A stretch of 64,000 nucleotides of DNA from Jejudonia soesokkakensis (GTDB taxonomy: Bacteria > Bacteroidota > Bacteroidia > Flavobacteriales > Flavobacteriaceae): the NCBI RefSeq assembly GCF_042664795.1, contig NZ_JBHTBN010000003.1, positions 310,001-374,000 of the forward strand, written 5' to 3'. The first letter of the stretch is position 1. The number at the start of each line of letters is the position of its first letter. Positions 53,462 through 63,324 of this stretch are shown here, piece by piece. The notes beneath the pieces were generated by a model, which was given only the letters and a program-made list of their open reading frames with translations, was not told where the DNA came from and ran no database searches. Both the position numbers and the translations under genes were made by a program.

Positions 53462-54967
53462 TTATCTGTTTCTCCAGAAAAAAGGAGTTAAAAGAATAAG
53501 CACCGTAAAAAGTTCCAATCGGCCAATAAGCATTAAAAAGGAAGACCACCATTTGGCTGCGGTGGGCAGTCCATTGTAATTATCTATAGGGCCTAAATCA
53601 CCTAATGCAGGACCTACATTTCCCAGTGAAGATGCAGCACCTCCAAGCGCTGTTTTAAAATCAAGTCCGAGCCAAGAGAATACGATCACTCCTACTATAA
53701 AAGATAACATATAGAGGATAAAAAAACCGAGTATATTATATACGATGGGACGATCCACAGCTCTGTTATTGTAACGAACGGGTAAAATGGCATGTGGATG
53801 AAGTGTTCTTTTAAATTCTAACACTCCATTTTTTATCATTATTAAATGCCGTACAATTTTTAACCCTCCTGCTGTTGATCCTGAAGAACCTCCTAAAAAC
53901 ATGAGTCCGAAAAAGAACATGGTTAACATAGGAGTCCAGGCTGTATAATCTGCGGTTACAAATCCTGTGGTTGTTATAATTGCTAATACCTGAAAAAAGC
54001 CATGTCGAATCGTACTTTCAACCCTTCCTAAAACCATAGGGTGACTAATCGACGAAGCAGTAATATCTGACTGCCATAAAATAACGAAGGCAGCAATAAC
54101 AGATAATCCTACAATAAAAATGAGATAAGATCTAAACTCTTCATCTTTAAAAATTCTAGAAAACTTCCCTTTAAAAGCAAAATAACTTAATACGAAATTA
54201 GTTCCTGCCAGAAACATAAAAATCATGACTATGTATTGAATCAAAGGCGTATCATTCCAATACGCTAAACTTGCATTTTTAGTGGAAAAACCTCCTGTAC
54301 TCAGAGTGCTTAGAGAGTGATTAATGGCATCAAAAAAGCTCATCCCTGCAACGGTAAGCAATAAGGTTTCTGCTAGCGTATATCCTACATAAATAAGCCA
54401 TAATCTTTTGGCAGTATCTGTAATTCGAGGGTGAAGTTTATCTCCTCCAGGACCTGGAGCTTCGGCTGCAAAAAGCTGCATCCCTCCTATTCCTAATAAT
54501 GGTAAAATTGCCACTGCCAAAACAATAATTCCCATACCGCCAATCCAGTGTGTAATACTACGCCAAAATAACACGCCTCTGGGAAGCACTTCAATATCTG
54601 TCAATATTGTGGCACCCGTAGTGGTATACCCACTCATAGTTTCAAAAAATGCATTGGTAAATTCTGTAATTGCACCTGTCGCTAGATATGGGATAGTTCC
54701 TGTGAGCGACATAAAAACCCATCCAAAAGTTACTATAATATACCCCTCTCTTTTTTGTATTTCTTTACGGTGATTACGTGTTAAAAACATGACTGCAAGA
54801 CCAAAACAAACGGTGCCTACTCCAGAGAGTAACATTTCCTGAACTACACCATCTTTATATACAATGCTAATAATTGCAGAAAGAAGCATAAACCCTCCGT
54901 TTACACTTAACAGAAGACCCATGATATGGGCAATAATTTTAAAGTTAATCTTTGAAAGCGCACGCAT
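53462..54967 (-). CDS. trkH: TrkH-family potassium uptake channel subunit
   Basis: This 501-aa membrane protein has four pore repeats with filter-like sequences TTTGATIL, STGGFSTKN, TTTGFVTADY and SSLGNVGPALG, the pattern of TrkH/KtrB K+ transporters. The start overlaps the trkA stop by one base (TAATG), indicating coupling. Its partner, the RCK protein TrkA, gates it by nucleotide binding. Confidence 0.95.
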   Translation of the reverse strand: MRALSKINFKIIAHIMGLLLSVNGGFMLLSAIISIVYKDGVVQEMLLSGVGTVCFGLAVMFLTRNHRKEIQKREGYIIVTFGWVFMSLTGTIPYLATGAITEFTNAFFETMSGYTTTGATILTDIEVLPRGVLFWRSITHWIGGMGIIVLAVAILPLLGIGGMQLFAAEAPGPGGDKLHPRITDTAKRLWLIYVGYTLAETLLLTVAGMSFFDAINHSLSTLSTGGFSTKNASLAYWNDTPLIQYIVMIFMFLAGTNFVLSYFAFKGKFSRIFKDEEFRSYLIFIVGLSVIAAFVILWQSDITASSISHPMVLGRVESTIRHGFFQVLAIITTTGFVTADYTAWTPMLTMFFFGLMFLGGSSGSTAGGLKIVRHLIMIKNGVLEFKRTLHPHAILPVRYNNRAVDRPIVYNILGFFILYMLSFIVGVIVFSWLGLDFKTALGGAASSLGNVGPALGDLGPIDNYNGLPTAAKWWSSFLMLIGRLELFTVLILLTPFFWRNR

Positions 54968-56316
54968 TAGATAAAGAGCTTTTCGATCTTACCTATAGAT
55001 TGTGGCAGGCAGCAAACGACGACTCGGTCACCACTAAGAATTTTAAAATCTCCTAAAGGTACCTGACCTTTTCCATCGCGAACAACTCCGCCAATAATTG
55101 CAGATAGCGGTAAGTTGATCGCTTTAATTGTTTTATTACAAACCAAAGCTGAAGGTGAAACGATAAATTCAAGTAACTCTGCATTCATATTGTTCAATTT
55201 TGTCATTGCGACAACGTCTCCTTTACGAACGAAACGAAAAATATTATTAGCAGCAAGTAATTTTTTATTAATCAGCGTGTCAATACCTATAGAATGGGAT
55301 AATTGAAAATAATCCATATTTTCAACCAAGGCGATGGCTTTTTTTACTCCTTTTGATTTTGCCACCAAACAGGAAATGATATTGGTTTCACTATTTCCTG
55401 TTACCGCAATAAATGCGTCCATATCGTCAATGGCCTCTTCATTGAGTAAATCAACATTTCTACCATCCCCATGAATTACTAGACAACTTGAATTAGCATC
55501 TGCAATTTCATAAGCCTTATTTTTATCATTTTCAATAAGTTTTACATTAAAGCGACGCTGACATAAATCCTTAGCTGTTTTACACCCTATATTACTTCCT
55601 CCTAGGATCATTACATTTTTGATCTCTTCCCGGTCTTTTCCGCTCAATTTATAAATTTCCTCTACACCTTCTTTAGTCGTAGTAAAGTATACTTGATCCC
55701 CTTCTTTAAAACGAGTATCTCCTCTTGGAATTAATGTATATTGAGTTCCAAATCGCTGAATGGCAATAGGCATATAAGTAAGTCCTGGGTACATCTCGGC
55801 TGTTTCACTTACTGTTTTTCCAACAAAAGCTGTTGTTTTTGACAACTGAAGCCCAATCATGGTCAATGCACCTCCTTCAAATTCATACGTGTCATTAAAT
55901 GCACTTTGATTCAGAAGCAATTCTATTTCATTTGCTGCCAGTGACTCTGGCGAAATAAGTTCATCAATTCCAAATTTTGTAAACCCTACCTCATCTTTAT
56001 TGTCAATAAATTCTGTGTTAGATATCCTCGCAATGGTTCGCTTAGCTCCAAGTTGCTTGGCTAAAACGCAAGCAGTGATATTTGTAGTTTCTGAAGAAGT
56101 CACTGCTATGACTAAATCTGTCGAATCAACCTTCGCATCTTTTAAAACTGAAATTGAAGTTGCATCGCCACGTATAACACGAATATCCAAATGGGTATCT
56201 GCGTTCACTAATGCTTCTTTATTATTGTCTATAAGCGTAATATCCTGTGACTCGAAAGATAGAAGTTTGGATAAATGAAACCCAACTTCACCGGCACCGG
56301 CAATGATAATTTTCAT
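54967..56316 (-). CDS. trkA: TrkA potassium channel regulatory protein (RCK)
   Basis: This 449-aa protein has two tandem RCK units: an N-terminal dinucleotide fold (MKIIIAGAGEVGFHLSKLL, then VIRGDATS) with a TrkA-C domain, and a second one starting at NVMILGGSNIGCKTAKDL with a further TrkA-C. It binds NAD(H) or ATP and controls TrkH. It is divergent from ubiE, and both have promoter elements in the shared gap. Confidence 0.96.
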   Translation of the reverse strand: MKIIIAGAGEVGFHLSKLLSFESQDITLIDNNKEALVNADTHLDIRVIRGDATSISVLKDAKVDSTDLVIAVTSSETTNITACVLAKQLGAKRTIARISNTEFIDNKDEVGFTKFGIDELISPESLAANEIELLLNQSAFNDTYEFEGGALTMIGLQLSKTTAFVGKTVSETAEMYPGLTYMPIAIQRFGTQYTLIPRGDTRFKEGDQVYFTTTKEGVEEIYKLSGKDREEIKNVMILGGSNIGCKTAKDLCQRRFNVKLIENDKNKAYEIADANSSCLVIHGDGRNVDLLNEEAIDDMDAFIAVTGNSETNIISCLVAKSKGVKKAIALVENMDYFQLSHSIGIDTLINKKLLAANNIFRFVRKGDVVAMTKLNNMNAELLEFIVSPSALVCNKTIKAINLPLSAIIGGVVRDGKGQVPLGDFKILSGDRVVVCCLPQSIGKIEKLFI

Positions 56317-56338
56317 AGGTTATTCTGGGATATAGATG

Positions 56339-56346
56339 CAAAGGTA
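56339..56346 (-). promoter_or_regulatory. Bacteroidota -7 element for trkA-trkH
   Basis: TACCTTTG on the minus strand, 22 bases before the trkA ATG at 56316. Confidence 0.5.
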
Positions 56347-56398
56347 CAAATATGAAACAGGAATATAATAAAGGCATCGTTATTTCTTTAAATTTTGG

Positions 56399-56406
56399 TA
56401 ATTTTG
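56399..56406 (+). promoter_or_regulatory. Bacteroidota -7 element for ubiE-porT
   Basis: TAATTTTG matches TAnnTTTG and lies 33 bases before the ubiE ATG at 56440. It supports that ATG rather than the longer frame that starts at 56395. Confidence 0.5.
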
Positions 56407-56439
56407 CAGCTGCTTTCAAGAAAGCAACAGCAAGACGCT

Positions 56440-57171
56440 ATGAAAGAAAAAATCACACCCTATAAGGATTCAGAACTCAATAAGAAAGAGCAGGTTGAAC
56501 AAATGTTCGATACCATTTCTGGTAACTACGATGGACTCAATCGTATAATTTCATTGGGAACCGACACCAAATGGCGTAAGAAAGTTATCAGACTTGTTGC
56601 TGAAAAAAATCCTAAAACTATATTAGACATTGCAACCGGAACAGGCGACCTTGCTATCAAATTTGCTTCAGAAATAGAATCTGCGACTGTTACAGGCCTG
56701 GACCTTTCTGAAGGAATGCTTTCGGTAGCAAGAAAAAAAGTAGCGAATAAAAAGTTTTCAGAAAGATTAACTTTTGTAAAAGGGGATAGCGAAGCGCTTC
56801 CGTTTGAAAATGAATCATTTGATGCTATTACCGTCTCCTTTGGAGTGCGTAATTTTGAAAATTTAGAGAAAGGACTTACAGAAATTCTTCGCGTTCTTAA
56901 AACTGATGGCCTTTTTGTGATCCTTGAAACCTCCGTTCCTACAAAATTCCCTTGGAAGCAAGGGTATTATGCGTATTCTAAAGGAATTCTCCCTATCATT
57001 GGGAAGCTATTTTCAAAAGATAAAGTAGCGTATTCGTACCTAAGTGAAAGTGCTTCAAAATTTCCACATGGTGAAGCCCTGAACAATATTTTAAAGAAAA
57101 TCGGGTTTAAGACAGTGAAAAATAACCCCCAAACTTTTGGTGTAGCCACAATTTATACCGCTACTAAATAA
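56440..57171 (+). CDS. ubiE: Demethylmenaquinone methyltransferase (UbiE/MenG)
   Basis: This protein of 243 aa from the ATG at 56440 completes menaquinone, the electron carrier reduced by Nqr. Family signatures are MFDTISGNYDGLNRI, SLGTDTKWRKK, ILDIATGTGDLAI and VSFGVRNFENLEKGL-type (TVSFGVRNFENLEKG), with the C-terminal YLSESASKFPHGEALN. It lies 2 bases before porT, a linkage usual in flavobacteria. Confidence 0.95.
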   Translation: MKEKITPYKDSELNKKEQVEQMFDTISGNYDGLNRIISLGTDTKWRKKVIRLVAEKNPKTILDIATGTGDLAIKFASEIESATVTGLDLSEGMLSVARKKVANKKFSERLTFVKGDSEALPFENESFDAITVSFGVRNFENLEKGLTEILRVLKTDGLFVILETSVPTKFPWKQGYYAYSKGILPIIGKLFSKDKVAYSYLSESASKFPHGEALNNILKKIGFKTVKNNPQTFGVATIYTATK

Positions 57172-57173
57172 CT

Positions 57174-57896
57174 ATGAAGTATTTATTTCTAATCTTAACC
57201 TTATTATTCTTCGTTTCAACAGCAGAAGCACAGTTGTTTACAAAAGAAAAATTACAGAATTTCGGGAATGCCGGAAAGGGAGATTACGACCAACGCACGC
57301 TTACCTGGGGCTACTTTTTAGGATTCAACAGCTTCGATTTTAAGATTGAATACAACGAACAGTTTGGTGATGAGAACACCGACATCTTAATAGATGAAGA
57401 AGTAGGGTTTAACGTAGGTCTTATTGGCGATATGCGATTGACAAAACACCTAAATCTCCGCTTAGAACCTGGCTTGTACTACGGAAAGAGAGATCTTTAT
57501 TTTCCTGGCTTTACAGAAGAAAAAGACTTTTTACGCGAAATAAAATCTACCTATATTCACGTGCCCCTACTCTTAAAGGTTTCTACGGCACGTCTCAACA
57601 ATTTTAAACCTTTCATTGTGGGTGGATTATCGACTTCGTTTAACCTCTCGAGTAATGAAAATAACCCCGAAGACAACTTTGAAGGACAGTTTAGGACAAA
57701 AACGGGAAACACTTTTTTTGAACTAGGCTTTGGAATTGACTTTTACCTCTACTATTTTAAATTCACTCCTTCTATTCGGGGAGTGTTTGCTACCAGTAAT
57801 GAGCTAGTTCGTGATGACGACCCTAATAGCCCCTGGACGAGTAATATAGATAATCTATACACCAGAGCTATTCTTATTAATTTTACGTTTCAGTAG
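57174..57896 (+). CDS. porT: Type IX secretion / gliding protein PorT family outer membrane barrel
   Basis: This 240-aa protein has a signal peptide (MKYLFLILTLLFFVSTAEAQ). The mature part is a predicted eight-stranded beta barrel ending in the aromatic ILINFTFQ. Conserved features are the WGYFLGFNSFDFKI and NLRLEPGLYYGKR segments. PorT is needed for T9SS function. It is directly after ubiE, and its 3' end overlaps the RNA methyltransferase gene by 14 bases. Confidence 0.88.
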   Translation: MKYLFLILTLLFFVSTAEAQLFTKEKLQNFGNAGKGDYDQRTLTWGYFLGFNSFDFKIEYNEQFGDENTDILIDEEVGFNVGLIGDMRLTKHLNLRLEPGLYYGKRDLYFPGFTEEKDFLREIKSTYIHVPLLLKVSTARLNNFKPFIVGGLSTSFNLSSNENNPEDNFEGQFRTKTGNTFFELGFGIDFYLYYFKFTPSIRGVFATSNELVRDDDPNSPWTSNIDNLYTRAILINFTFQ

Positions 57897-58608
57897 TTCT
57901 TTTAAACTCGCTTAACAAAATTGCAGTTGCGGTCGCAACGTTTAAACTTTCGGTGTCTTTGGATGCTCCAAACTGCGGAATGGTAATCGCATGAGTAAGC
58001 AATTTTTGAATGCTTTTAGAGATTCCGTTTGCTTCATTTCCAAGGACTACAACCGCATTTTTAGGGAAGGTTTCAGCATAAACACTTTTCCCATCCATCA
58101 CTCCTCCGTACACAGGGAGATTAGTGTTTTTTAGATACTTTTCTAAATCAACATAATGTACAGCTACTCTCGCAATAGACCCCATAGTCGCCTGAATCAC
58201 CTTTGGGTTATAACAATCTGCCGTATCTGGACTACAGATCAATTGGGTTATTCCAAACCAATCGCATAAGCGAATGATGGTTCCCAAATTTCCAGGGTCT
58301 CGAATCGCATCCAATGCTACGGTCAAACCTTCAGCTTTTATTGATTTTTTCTTCGGAATGTGAAAAACAGCCAATGACCGATTTGCATTTTTTAGAGCGC
58401 TTATTTTTTGCAACTCTCTTTCAGTAATTTGAACATAATTTAAATCGTCTGAAGATTTTTCCGTAGCTAAATAGCTGTGTAATTTTAACCCTTCAGAAAG
58501 TAATTCACTTATTACTTTAGGTCCTTCTGCAAAAAAAAGTCCGGTAGAATCACGGTACTTTTTTTGCTGTAAACTCGTTATTAATTTTATTTGACCTTTA
58601 CTAAGCAA
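57883..58608 (-). CDS. TrmH/SpoU-family RNA 2'-O-methyltransferase
   Basis: This 241-aa protein has an N-terminal substrate-binding domain (MLSKGQIKLITSLQQKKYRD) and a C-terminal SPOUT knot with LDAIRDPGNLGTIIRLCDWF, VVLGNEANGIS and TIPQFGASKDTESLNVATAT, the three SpoU motifs. It methylates a ribose in rRNA or tRNA. It is convergent with porT and divergent from the TamL gene. Confidence 0.93.
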   Translation of the reverse strand: MLSKGQIKLITSLQQKKYRDSTGLFFAEGPKVISELLSEGLKLHSYLATEKSSDDLNYVQITERELQKISALKNANRSLAVFHIPKKKSIKAEGLTVALDAIRDPGNLGTIIRLCDWFGITQLICSPDTADCYNPKVIQATMGSIARVAVHYVDLEKYLKNTNLPVYGGVMDGKSVYAETFPKNAVVVLGNEANGISKSIQKLLTHAITIPQFGASKDTESLNVATATAILLSEFKRTTET

Positions 58609-58643
58609 TTTATCTTATTTTTGAAATACAAATAACAACCCTC

Positions 58644-61214
58644 TTGACTCGAAGCCTCACAAAAATATCACTATTTTTAGTACTTATCATATTAATTTCG
58701 GCCTGTAATGCAGTTAAAAGAGTGCCCGACGACAAATACTTACTCACAGAAAACACTGTTATTGTTGACAGTACTGAAGTGACAGATACAGGAGTTTTAA
58801 GTCAAATCTACCAAAAACCAAATACAACTTTTCCTTTACTGGGTATTCCTATTGGGTTGCATATTTACAATATAGCAGATCCTCAACCCGATTCTACATA
58901 TATTAAATGGTTGCATAAAAAACCCAAACGGGAGGCACGATTAAACAAATTCTTATCAAAAAAACAAACCAATGAGTTAGGAAATAGCTATGTAGGTTTT
59001 AACAAGTGGCTGGAAAAAAGTGGAGATGCTCCTGTTGTTATAGATAAAGAGAAAACAGATAAATCTGCAGCACGTATAAAACGATATTATGCAAGTTTTG
59101 GATGGTTTAATACCGAAACAAGTTATAAAATTAAGGTTGACAGTTCTAAGAAAAAAAGAGCATCGGTCACCTATAACGTGGAGCGATTTAGACCTTATTA
59201 TGTGGATTCAATTTCTGAAGATATTAGCTCCCCTATAGTAGATTCACTCTTTCAGGCTTCAAAGAAAAATACCTTTATTGAATCTGGGAAACAATATGCT
59301 GCCAATGATTTTTTAAATGAACGAGACCGATTGACTATTCAATTCAGAAATTCTGGATTGTATCATTTTGATCAGGATTATGTTGGTTTTGAAGGAGATA
59401 CAGTAAATACTAATCATAAGGCAAATATTAAATATATCATTCCAGATAGGAAAATAGAAATTGGAGACACTACCTATACAGAACCTTTTAAAATTTTTAA
59501 AGTTAATGAAGTACGCATAGTTACAGATTATAATTTTTCTAATAGAAATGAGGTTTTTAAAGATTCGGCATCTTACAATGGGTACACCTTATATAGTTAT
59601 GACGATTTAAAATTTAAACCTAAAGCAATTACCAATGCGGTATCCATTACACCCAAGAAAATTTTTAAGGATATAGACCGTACGCTTACCTATAATCAAA
59701 TAAGTGATTTAAAAATCTTTAAATATCCTAATATAAGCTATCAAGAAGATGCAACAGATACTACGGGTACTGGATTAATAGCTACCATTTTATTAAGTCC
59801 AAAAAAGAAATATACTGCTAGTGTCGATCTTGATGCGTACACCTCTACCATTCAGCCATTCGGAACTGGGTTTAGTTCTACTTTTTTAATTCGGAATGTT
59901 TTCCGAAGAGCAGAGACACTAGAAATCACTGCAGGCGGAAGCGTAGGTTCGTCGGCAGATAAAGAAGGAAGTTTTTTTGATACTTCAGACATTGGCGCCA
60001 ATGTAAAATTAAGTTTTCCCCGAATTGTATTTCCTGCAAGTACAGATAAAATTATACCTAAATACATGTCGCCGGCTACCAGTATTAGTGCTGGTTTTAA
60101 TGTGCAAAATAATATCGGACTGGACCGTCAAAATTTTAGCGGGATCTATAGCTATGCTTGGAAGCCTTCAAAAATAAAGAACTACCGTTTTGACCTACTT
60201 AATGTGCAATACGTACGCAATGTAAATCCGGGTAATTATTACAACGTATACCGAAGCTCTCTTAATCAGCTTGAAGATATCGCACAGGAGGTTGGGTATG
60301 AATTTATGAATCCTGAAAGTAATGATTTTATTGTTCCTGAAGACGGAACTGGATTTAATGAAGCCGATTTTTTTATTGAAGGCGTTCTTAACAATCAATT
60401 TCCAGATCTTAATATAGAGCGTGAAGATTTTAGAGATGTTTTACGAATATTTGAAAGACAAGCCCGACTTACCGAAGATAACTTAATTTTTGCTTCAAAC
60501 TTTACTTGGAACCGAGATACACGCACCAATATATTTGACAATAATTTCTCTAAATGGCGCTGGAAAATCGAAAGTGCCGGAAACTTATTGTCTGCAATTT
60601 CAAGTGTTGCTGGTGCTACAAAAAACGAAAACGGAAATTTTGAAATTTCAGATGTTGTGTTTTCTCAGTATGCAAAAGCAGAAACAGAATATATTAAACA
60701 CTGGGAATTTTTAAATCGAGATGTCTTGGCTGTAAGAGCTTTTGGAGGCATCGCAATTCCGTATGGCAATAGTAATTCCATTCCTTTTACTCGTAGTTAT
60801 TTTGCAGGAGGAACCAACGACAACAGAGGCTGGAGAGCCTATGATTTGGGTCCTGGTAGCAGTGGGAGCGTTCTCGATTTTAATGAGGCAAACTTCAAAC
60901 TGGCGTTTAATGCTGAATATAGGTATACAATTTTTGGCGGATTTAAAGGCGCGTTTTTTATTGATGCCGGAAATATCTGGAATGCTTTTGATGACGTAGA
61001 TGATCCTGCATTTAGATTTGATGGAATTGCCGATCTAAAAGAAATTGCAGTAGCATCTGGTATAGGTTTACGTTATGATTTCGGATTTTTTGTAATTCGC
61101 TTTGACATAGGGTTTAAAACTCACGATCCGGCAAGACCCGTAGGCGAACGCTGGTTTAAAGATTACAATTTCACCAACGCAGTCTATAACATAGGGATCA
61201 ACTATCCCTTTTAA
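58644..61214 (+). CDS. BamA/TamA-family outer membrane lipoprotein (TamL)
   Basis: This 856-aa protein starts at TTG, supported by TATTTTTG at 58616-58623 and a lipoprotein signal (SLFLVLIILISAC, lipobox at C21). POTRA-like repeats occupy roughly residues 100-400, and the Omp85 barrel the last 450, with the family's IRGFRA-like lid-lock segment as GGTNDNRGWRAYDLG and the C-terminal NIGINYPF. The lipidated form is the TamL partner of TamB in Bacteroidota, acting in outer membrane biogenesis. Confidence 0.9.
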   Translation: MTRSLTKISLFLVLIILISACNAVKRVPDDKYLLTENTVIVDSTEVTDTGVLSQIYQKPNTTFPLLGIPIGLHIYNIADPQPDSTYIKWLHKKPKREARLNKFLSKKQTNELGNSYVGFNKWLEKSGDAPVVIDKEKTDKSAARIKRYYASFGWFNTETSYKIKVDSSKKKRASVTYNVERFRPYYVDSISEDISSPIVDSLFQASKKNTFIESGKQYAANDFLNERDRLTIQFRNSGLYHFDQDYVGFEGDTVNTNHKANIKYIIPDRKIEIGDTTYTEPFKIFKVNEVRIVTDYNFSNRNEVFKDSASYNGYTLYSYDDLKFKPKAITNAVSITPKKIFKDIDRTLTYNQISDLKIFKYPNISYQEDATDTTGTGLIATILLSPKKKYTASVDLDAYTSTIQPFGTGFSSTFLIRNVFRRAETLEITAGGSVGSSADKEGSFFDTSDIGANVKLSFPRIVFPASTDKIIPKYMSPATSISAGFNVQNNIGLDRQNFSGIYSYAWKPSKIKNYRFDLLNVQYVRNVNPGNYYNVYRSSLNQLEDIAQEVGYEFMNPESNDFIVPEDGTGFNEADFFIEGVLNNQFPDLNIEREDFRDVLRIFERQARLTEDNLIFASNFTWNRDTRTNIFDNNFSKWRWKIESAGNLLSAISSVAGATKNENGNFEISDVVFSQYAKAETEYIKHWEFLNRDVLAVRAFGGIAIPYGNSNSIPFTRSYFAGGTNDNRGWRAYDLGPGSSGSVLDFNEANFKLAFNAEYRYTIFGGFKGAFFIDAGNIWNAFDDVDDPAFRFDGIADLKEIAVASGIGLRYDFGFFVIRFDIGFKTHDPARPVGERWFKDYNFTNAVYNIGINYPF

Positions 61215-61229
61215 ACCACATAATTTCCT

Positions 61230-61237
61230 TATTTTTG
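61230..61237 (+). promoter_or_regulatory. Bacteroidota -7 element for fba
   Basis: TATTTTTG matches TAnnTTTG, 22 bases before the ATG at 61260. Confidence 0.45.
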
Positions 61238-61259
61238 TAGTGAATATACCAAACAAATT

Positions 61260-62327
61260 ATGAGTCACAATATCCAACCAGGTGTAGCAACTGGGAGAAA
61301 CGTTCAGGAAATTCATCAACTAGCAAAACAAAAAGGCTTTGCCATGCCTGCTGTTAATGTCACTGGATCCACAACTGTAAATACAGTTATGGAAACTGCT
61401 GCCGAAGTAAATGCGCCAGTGATTATTCAGTTTTCAAATGGAGGAGCCCATTTTAATGCAGGTAAAGGACTTTCAAATACCAATGAAAAAGCAGCAATTG
61501 CCGGTGGCATAGCGGGAGCCAAACACATTCATGAAATGGCTAAAGTTTACGGAGCTACTGTAATCCTGCATACCGATCACTGTGCAAAAAAATTATTACC
61601 CTGGATTGACGGCCTTTTAGATGCCAGTGAAAAATACTATAAGCAACATGGACACTCGTTGTACAGTTCTCATATGATAGATCTGTCTGAGGAACCTCTT
61701 GAAGAAAACATCGAGATTTGTAAAAGATATTTGGAGCGTATGAGCAAGATGGGGATGACCTTGGAGATAGAATTGGGTATTACGGGAGGAGAGGAAGACG
61801 GTGTGGATAATACAGATGTTGACTCTTCAAAATTATATACACAGCCCGAAGAAGTGAGTTATGCCTACGAAGAGTTGTTAAAGGTGAGTGATCAATTTAC
61901 GATCGCAGCTGCCTTCGGAAACGTCCATGGAGTTTACAAACCTGGAAATGTAAAATTGACACCTATAATCTTAAAAAATTCACAGGAATATGTGCAAAAG
62001 AAATTTGGAACAGGACACAATCCTATCGATTTTGTTTTTCACGGCGGAAGCGGTTCTACAGTAGATGAAATTCGAGAAGCTATTGGCTATGGTGTGGTAA
62101 AGATGAATATAGACACCGATTTACAATTTGCGTATAATGAAGGGGTAAGAGATTATATGGAAACCAATATCGAATACCTACGCACACAAATAGGGAATCC
62201 TGAAGGAAACGAACTTCCAAACAAAAAATACTATGATCCAAGAAAGTGGCTTCGCGAAGGCGAGCTTACATTTAAAAGCAGATTAAAAAAGGCTTTTGAG
62301 GATCTTAATAATATAAATACTTTATAA
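61260..62327 (+). CDS. fbaA: Fructose-bisphosphate aldolase, class II
   Basis: This 355-aa zinc aldolase has the metal ligands and active-site segments VILHTDHCAKKLLPW, LEIELGITGGEEDGVDN, AAFGNVHGVYKPGNVKL and FVFHGGSGSTVDEI. Length and the insert in the active-site loop fit the class IIA (E. coli FbaA) group. It acts in glycolysis and gluconeogenesis. accD starts 43 bases after it. Confidence 0.96.
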   Translation: MSHNIQPGVATGRNVQEIHQLAKQKGFAMPAVNVTGSTTVNTVMETAAEVNAPVIIQFSNGGAHFNAGKGLSNTNEKAAIAGGIAGAKHIHEMAKVYGATVILHTDHCAKKLLPWIDGLLDASEKYYKQHGHSLYSSHMIDLSEEPLEENIEICKRYLERMSKMGMTLEIELGITGGEEDGVDNTDVDSSKLYTQPEEVSYAYEELLKVSDQFTIAAAFGNVHGVYKPGNVKLTPIILKNSQEYVQKKFGTGHNPIDFVFHGGSGSTVDEIREAIGYGVVKMNIDTDLQFAYNEGVRDYMETNIEYLRTQIGNPEGNELPNKKYYDPRKWLREGELTFKSRLKKAFEDLNNINTL

Positions 62328-62370
62328 CAGAGTTTACTTGATTAATGAAACTCATTTAACCGAAGATACT

Positions 62371-63237
62371 ATGGCTTGGTTTAAAAGAACAAAAAAAGGA
62401 ATACAAACACCTACAGAAGACAAAAAAGATGTCCCTAAAGGGTTATGGTACAAATCCCCTACTGGAAAAATTGTTGATAGTGATGAACTTGAGAGCAATT
62501 ATTTTGTGAGTCCCGAAGATGGGTATCATGTTCGTATAGGAAGTAAAGAATATTTTCAGATTCTATTTGACAATAATAAGTTTAAAGAACTGGATAAAAA
62601 TTTAACGTCAAAAGACCCTTTGGAATTTGAAGACAGCAAAAAATATGTAGATAGATTAAAAGCGGCGCAAGAAAAAACAGGATTGAAAGATGCTGTAAGA
62701 ACTGCAGTTGGGAAATCTATGGGAGAAGACCTAGTTGTTGCCTGTATGGATTTTAGCTTTATTGGCGGCTCTATGGGAAGTGTTGTTGGAGAAAAAATTG
62801 CACGTGCTGCAGATTATTCACTAAAGCATAACATACCGTTTTTAATGATAAGTAAAAGTGGAGGTGCTCGTATGATGGAAGCTGCTCTTTCATTAATGCA
62901 ACTAGCTAAAACAAGTGCTAAATTGGCTAAACTAGCAGACGCTGGGGTTCCATATATTTCCTTATGTACAGACCCAACTACAGGAGGAACAACCGCTTCA
63001 TTTGCGATGTTAGGAGATATTAATATTAGTGAGCCTGGAGCGCTAATTGGTTTTGCTGGACCACGTGTAGTGCGTGATACAACTGGTAAAGAATTACCCG
63101 ATGGTTTTCAAACAGCAGAGTTTGTCCTGGATCATGGATTCCTTGATTTTATAACACATAGAAAAGATTTAAAAAGAAAGATTAACCTCTACTTGGATTT
63201 AGTATTAAATAGACCTCTTAGAGAAAAGTCAGCTTAA
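62371..63237 (+). CDS. accD: Acetyl-CoA carboxylase carboxyltransferase subunit beta
   Basis: This protein of 288 aa from the ATG at 62371 (MAWFKRTKKG) starts there rather than at an upstream TTG. It transfers CO2 from biotin to acetyl-CoA. The crotonase-like core carries FIGGSMGSVVGEKI, SKSGGARMMEAALSLM, TDPTTGGTTASFAM and GFAGPRVV. The N-terminal zinc ribbon of the E. coli protein is degenerate: the segment KGLWYKSPTGKI and FVSPEDGYHVRIG has no cysteines. A terminator follows. Confidence 0.95.
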   Translation: MAWFKRTKKGIQTPTEDKKDVPKGLWYKSPTGKIVDSDELESNYFVSPEDGYHVRIGSKEYFQILFDNNKFKELDKNLTSKDPLEFEDSKKYVDRLKAAQEKTGLKDAVRTAVGKSMGEDLVVACMDFSFIGGSMGSVVGEKIARAADYSLKHNIPFLMISKSGGARMMEAALSLMQLAKTSAKLAKLADAGVPYISLCTDPTTGGTTASFAMLGDINISEPGALIGFAGPRVVRDTTGKELPDGFQTAEFVLDHGFLDFITHRKDLKRKINLYLDLVLNRPLREKSA

Positions 63238-63244
63238 TATCTTT

Positions 63245-63276
63245 AAAACCTTCAGCTTAAAACTGAAGGTTTTTTT
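63245..63276 (+). terminator. Terminator after accD
   Basis: Stem AAAACCTTCAG / CTGAAGGTTTT with a 7-base loop and a T run; perfect palindrome of 11 bases. Confidence 0.88.
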
Positions 63277-63324
63277 ATACACTATAGGTATAAAGTTTTC
63301 CGTTACATCATAAACTACATCCTA

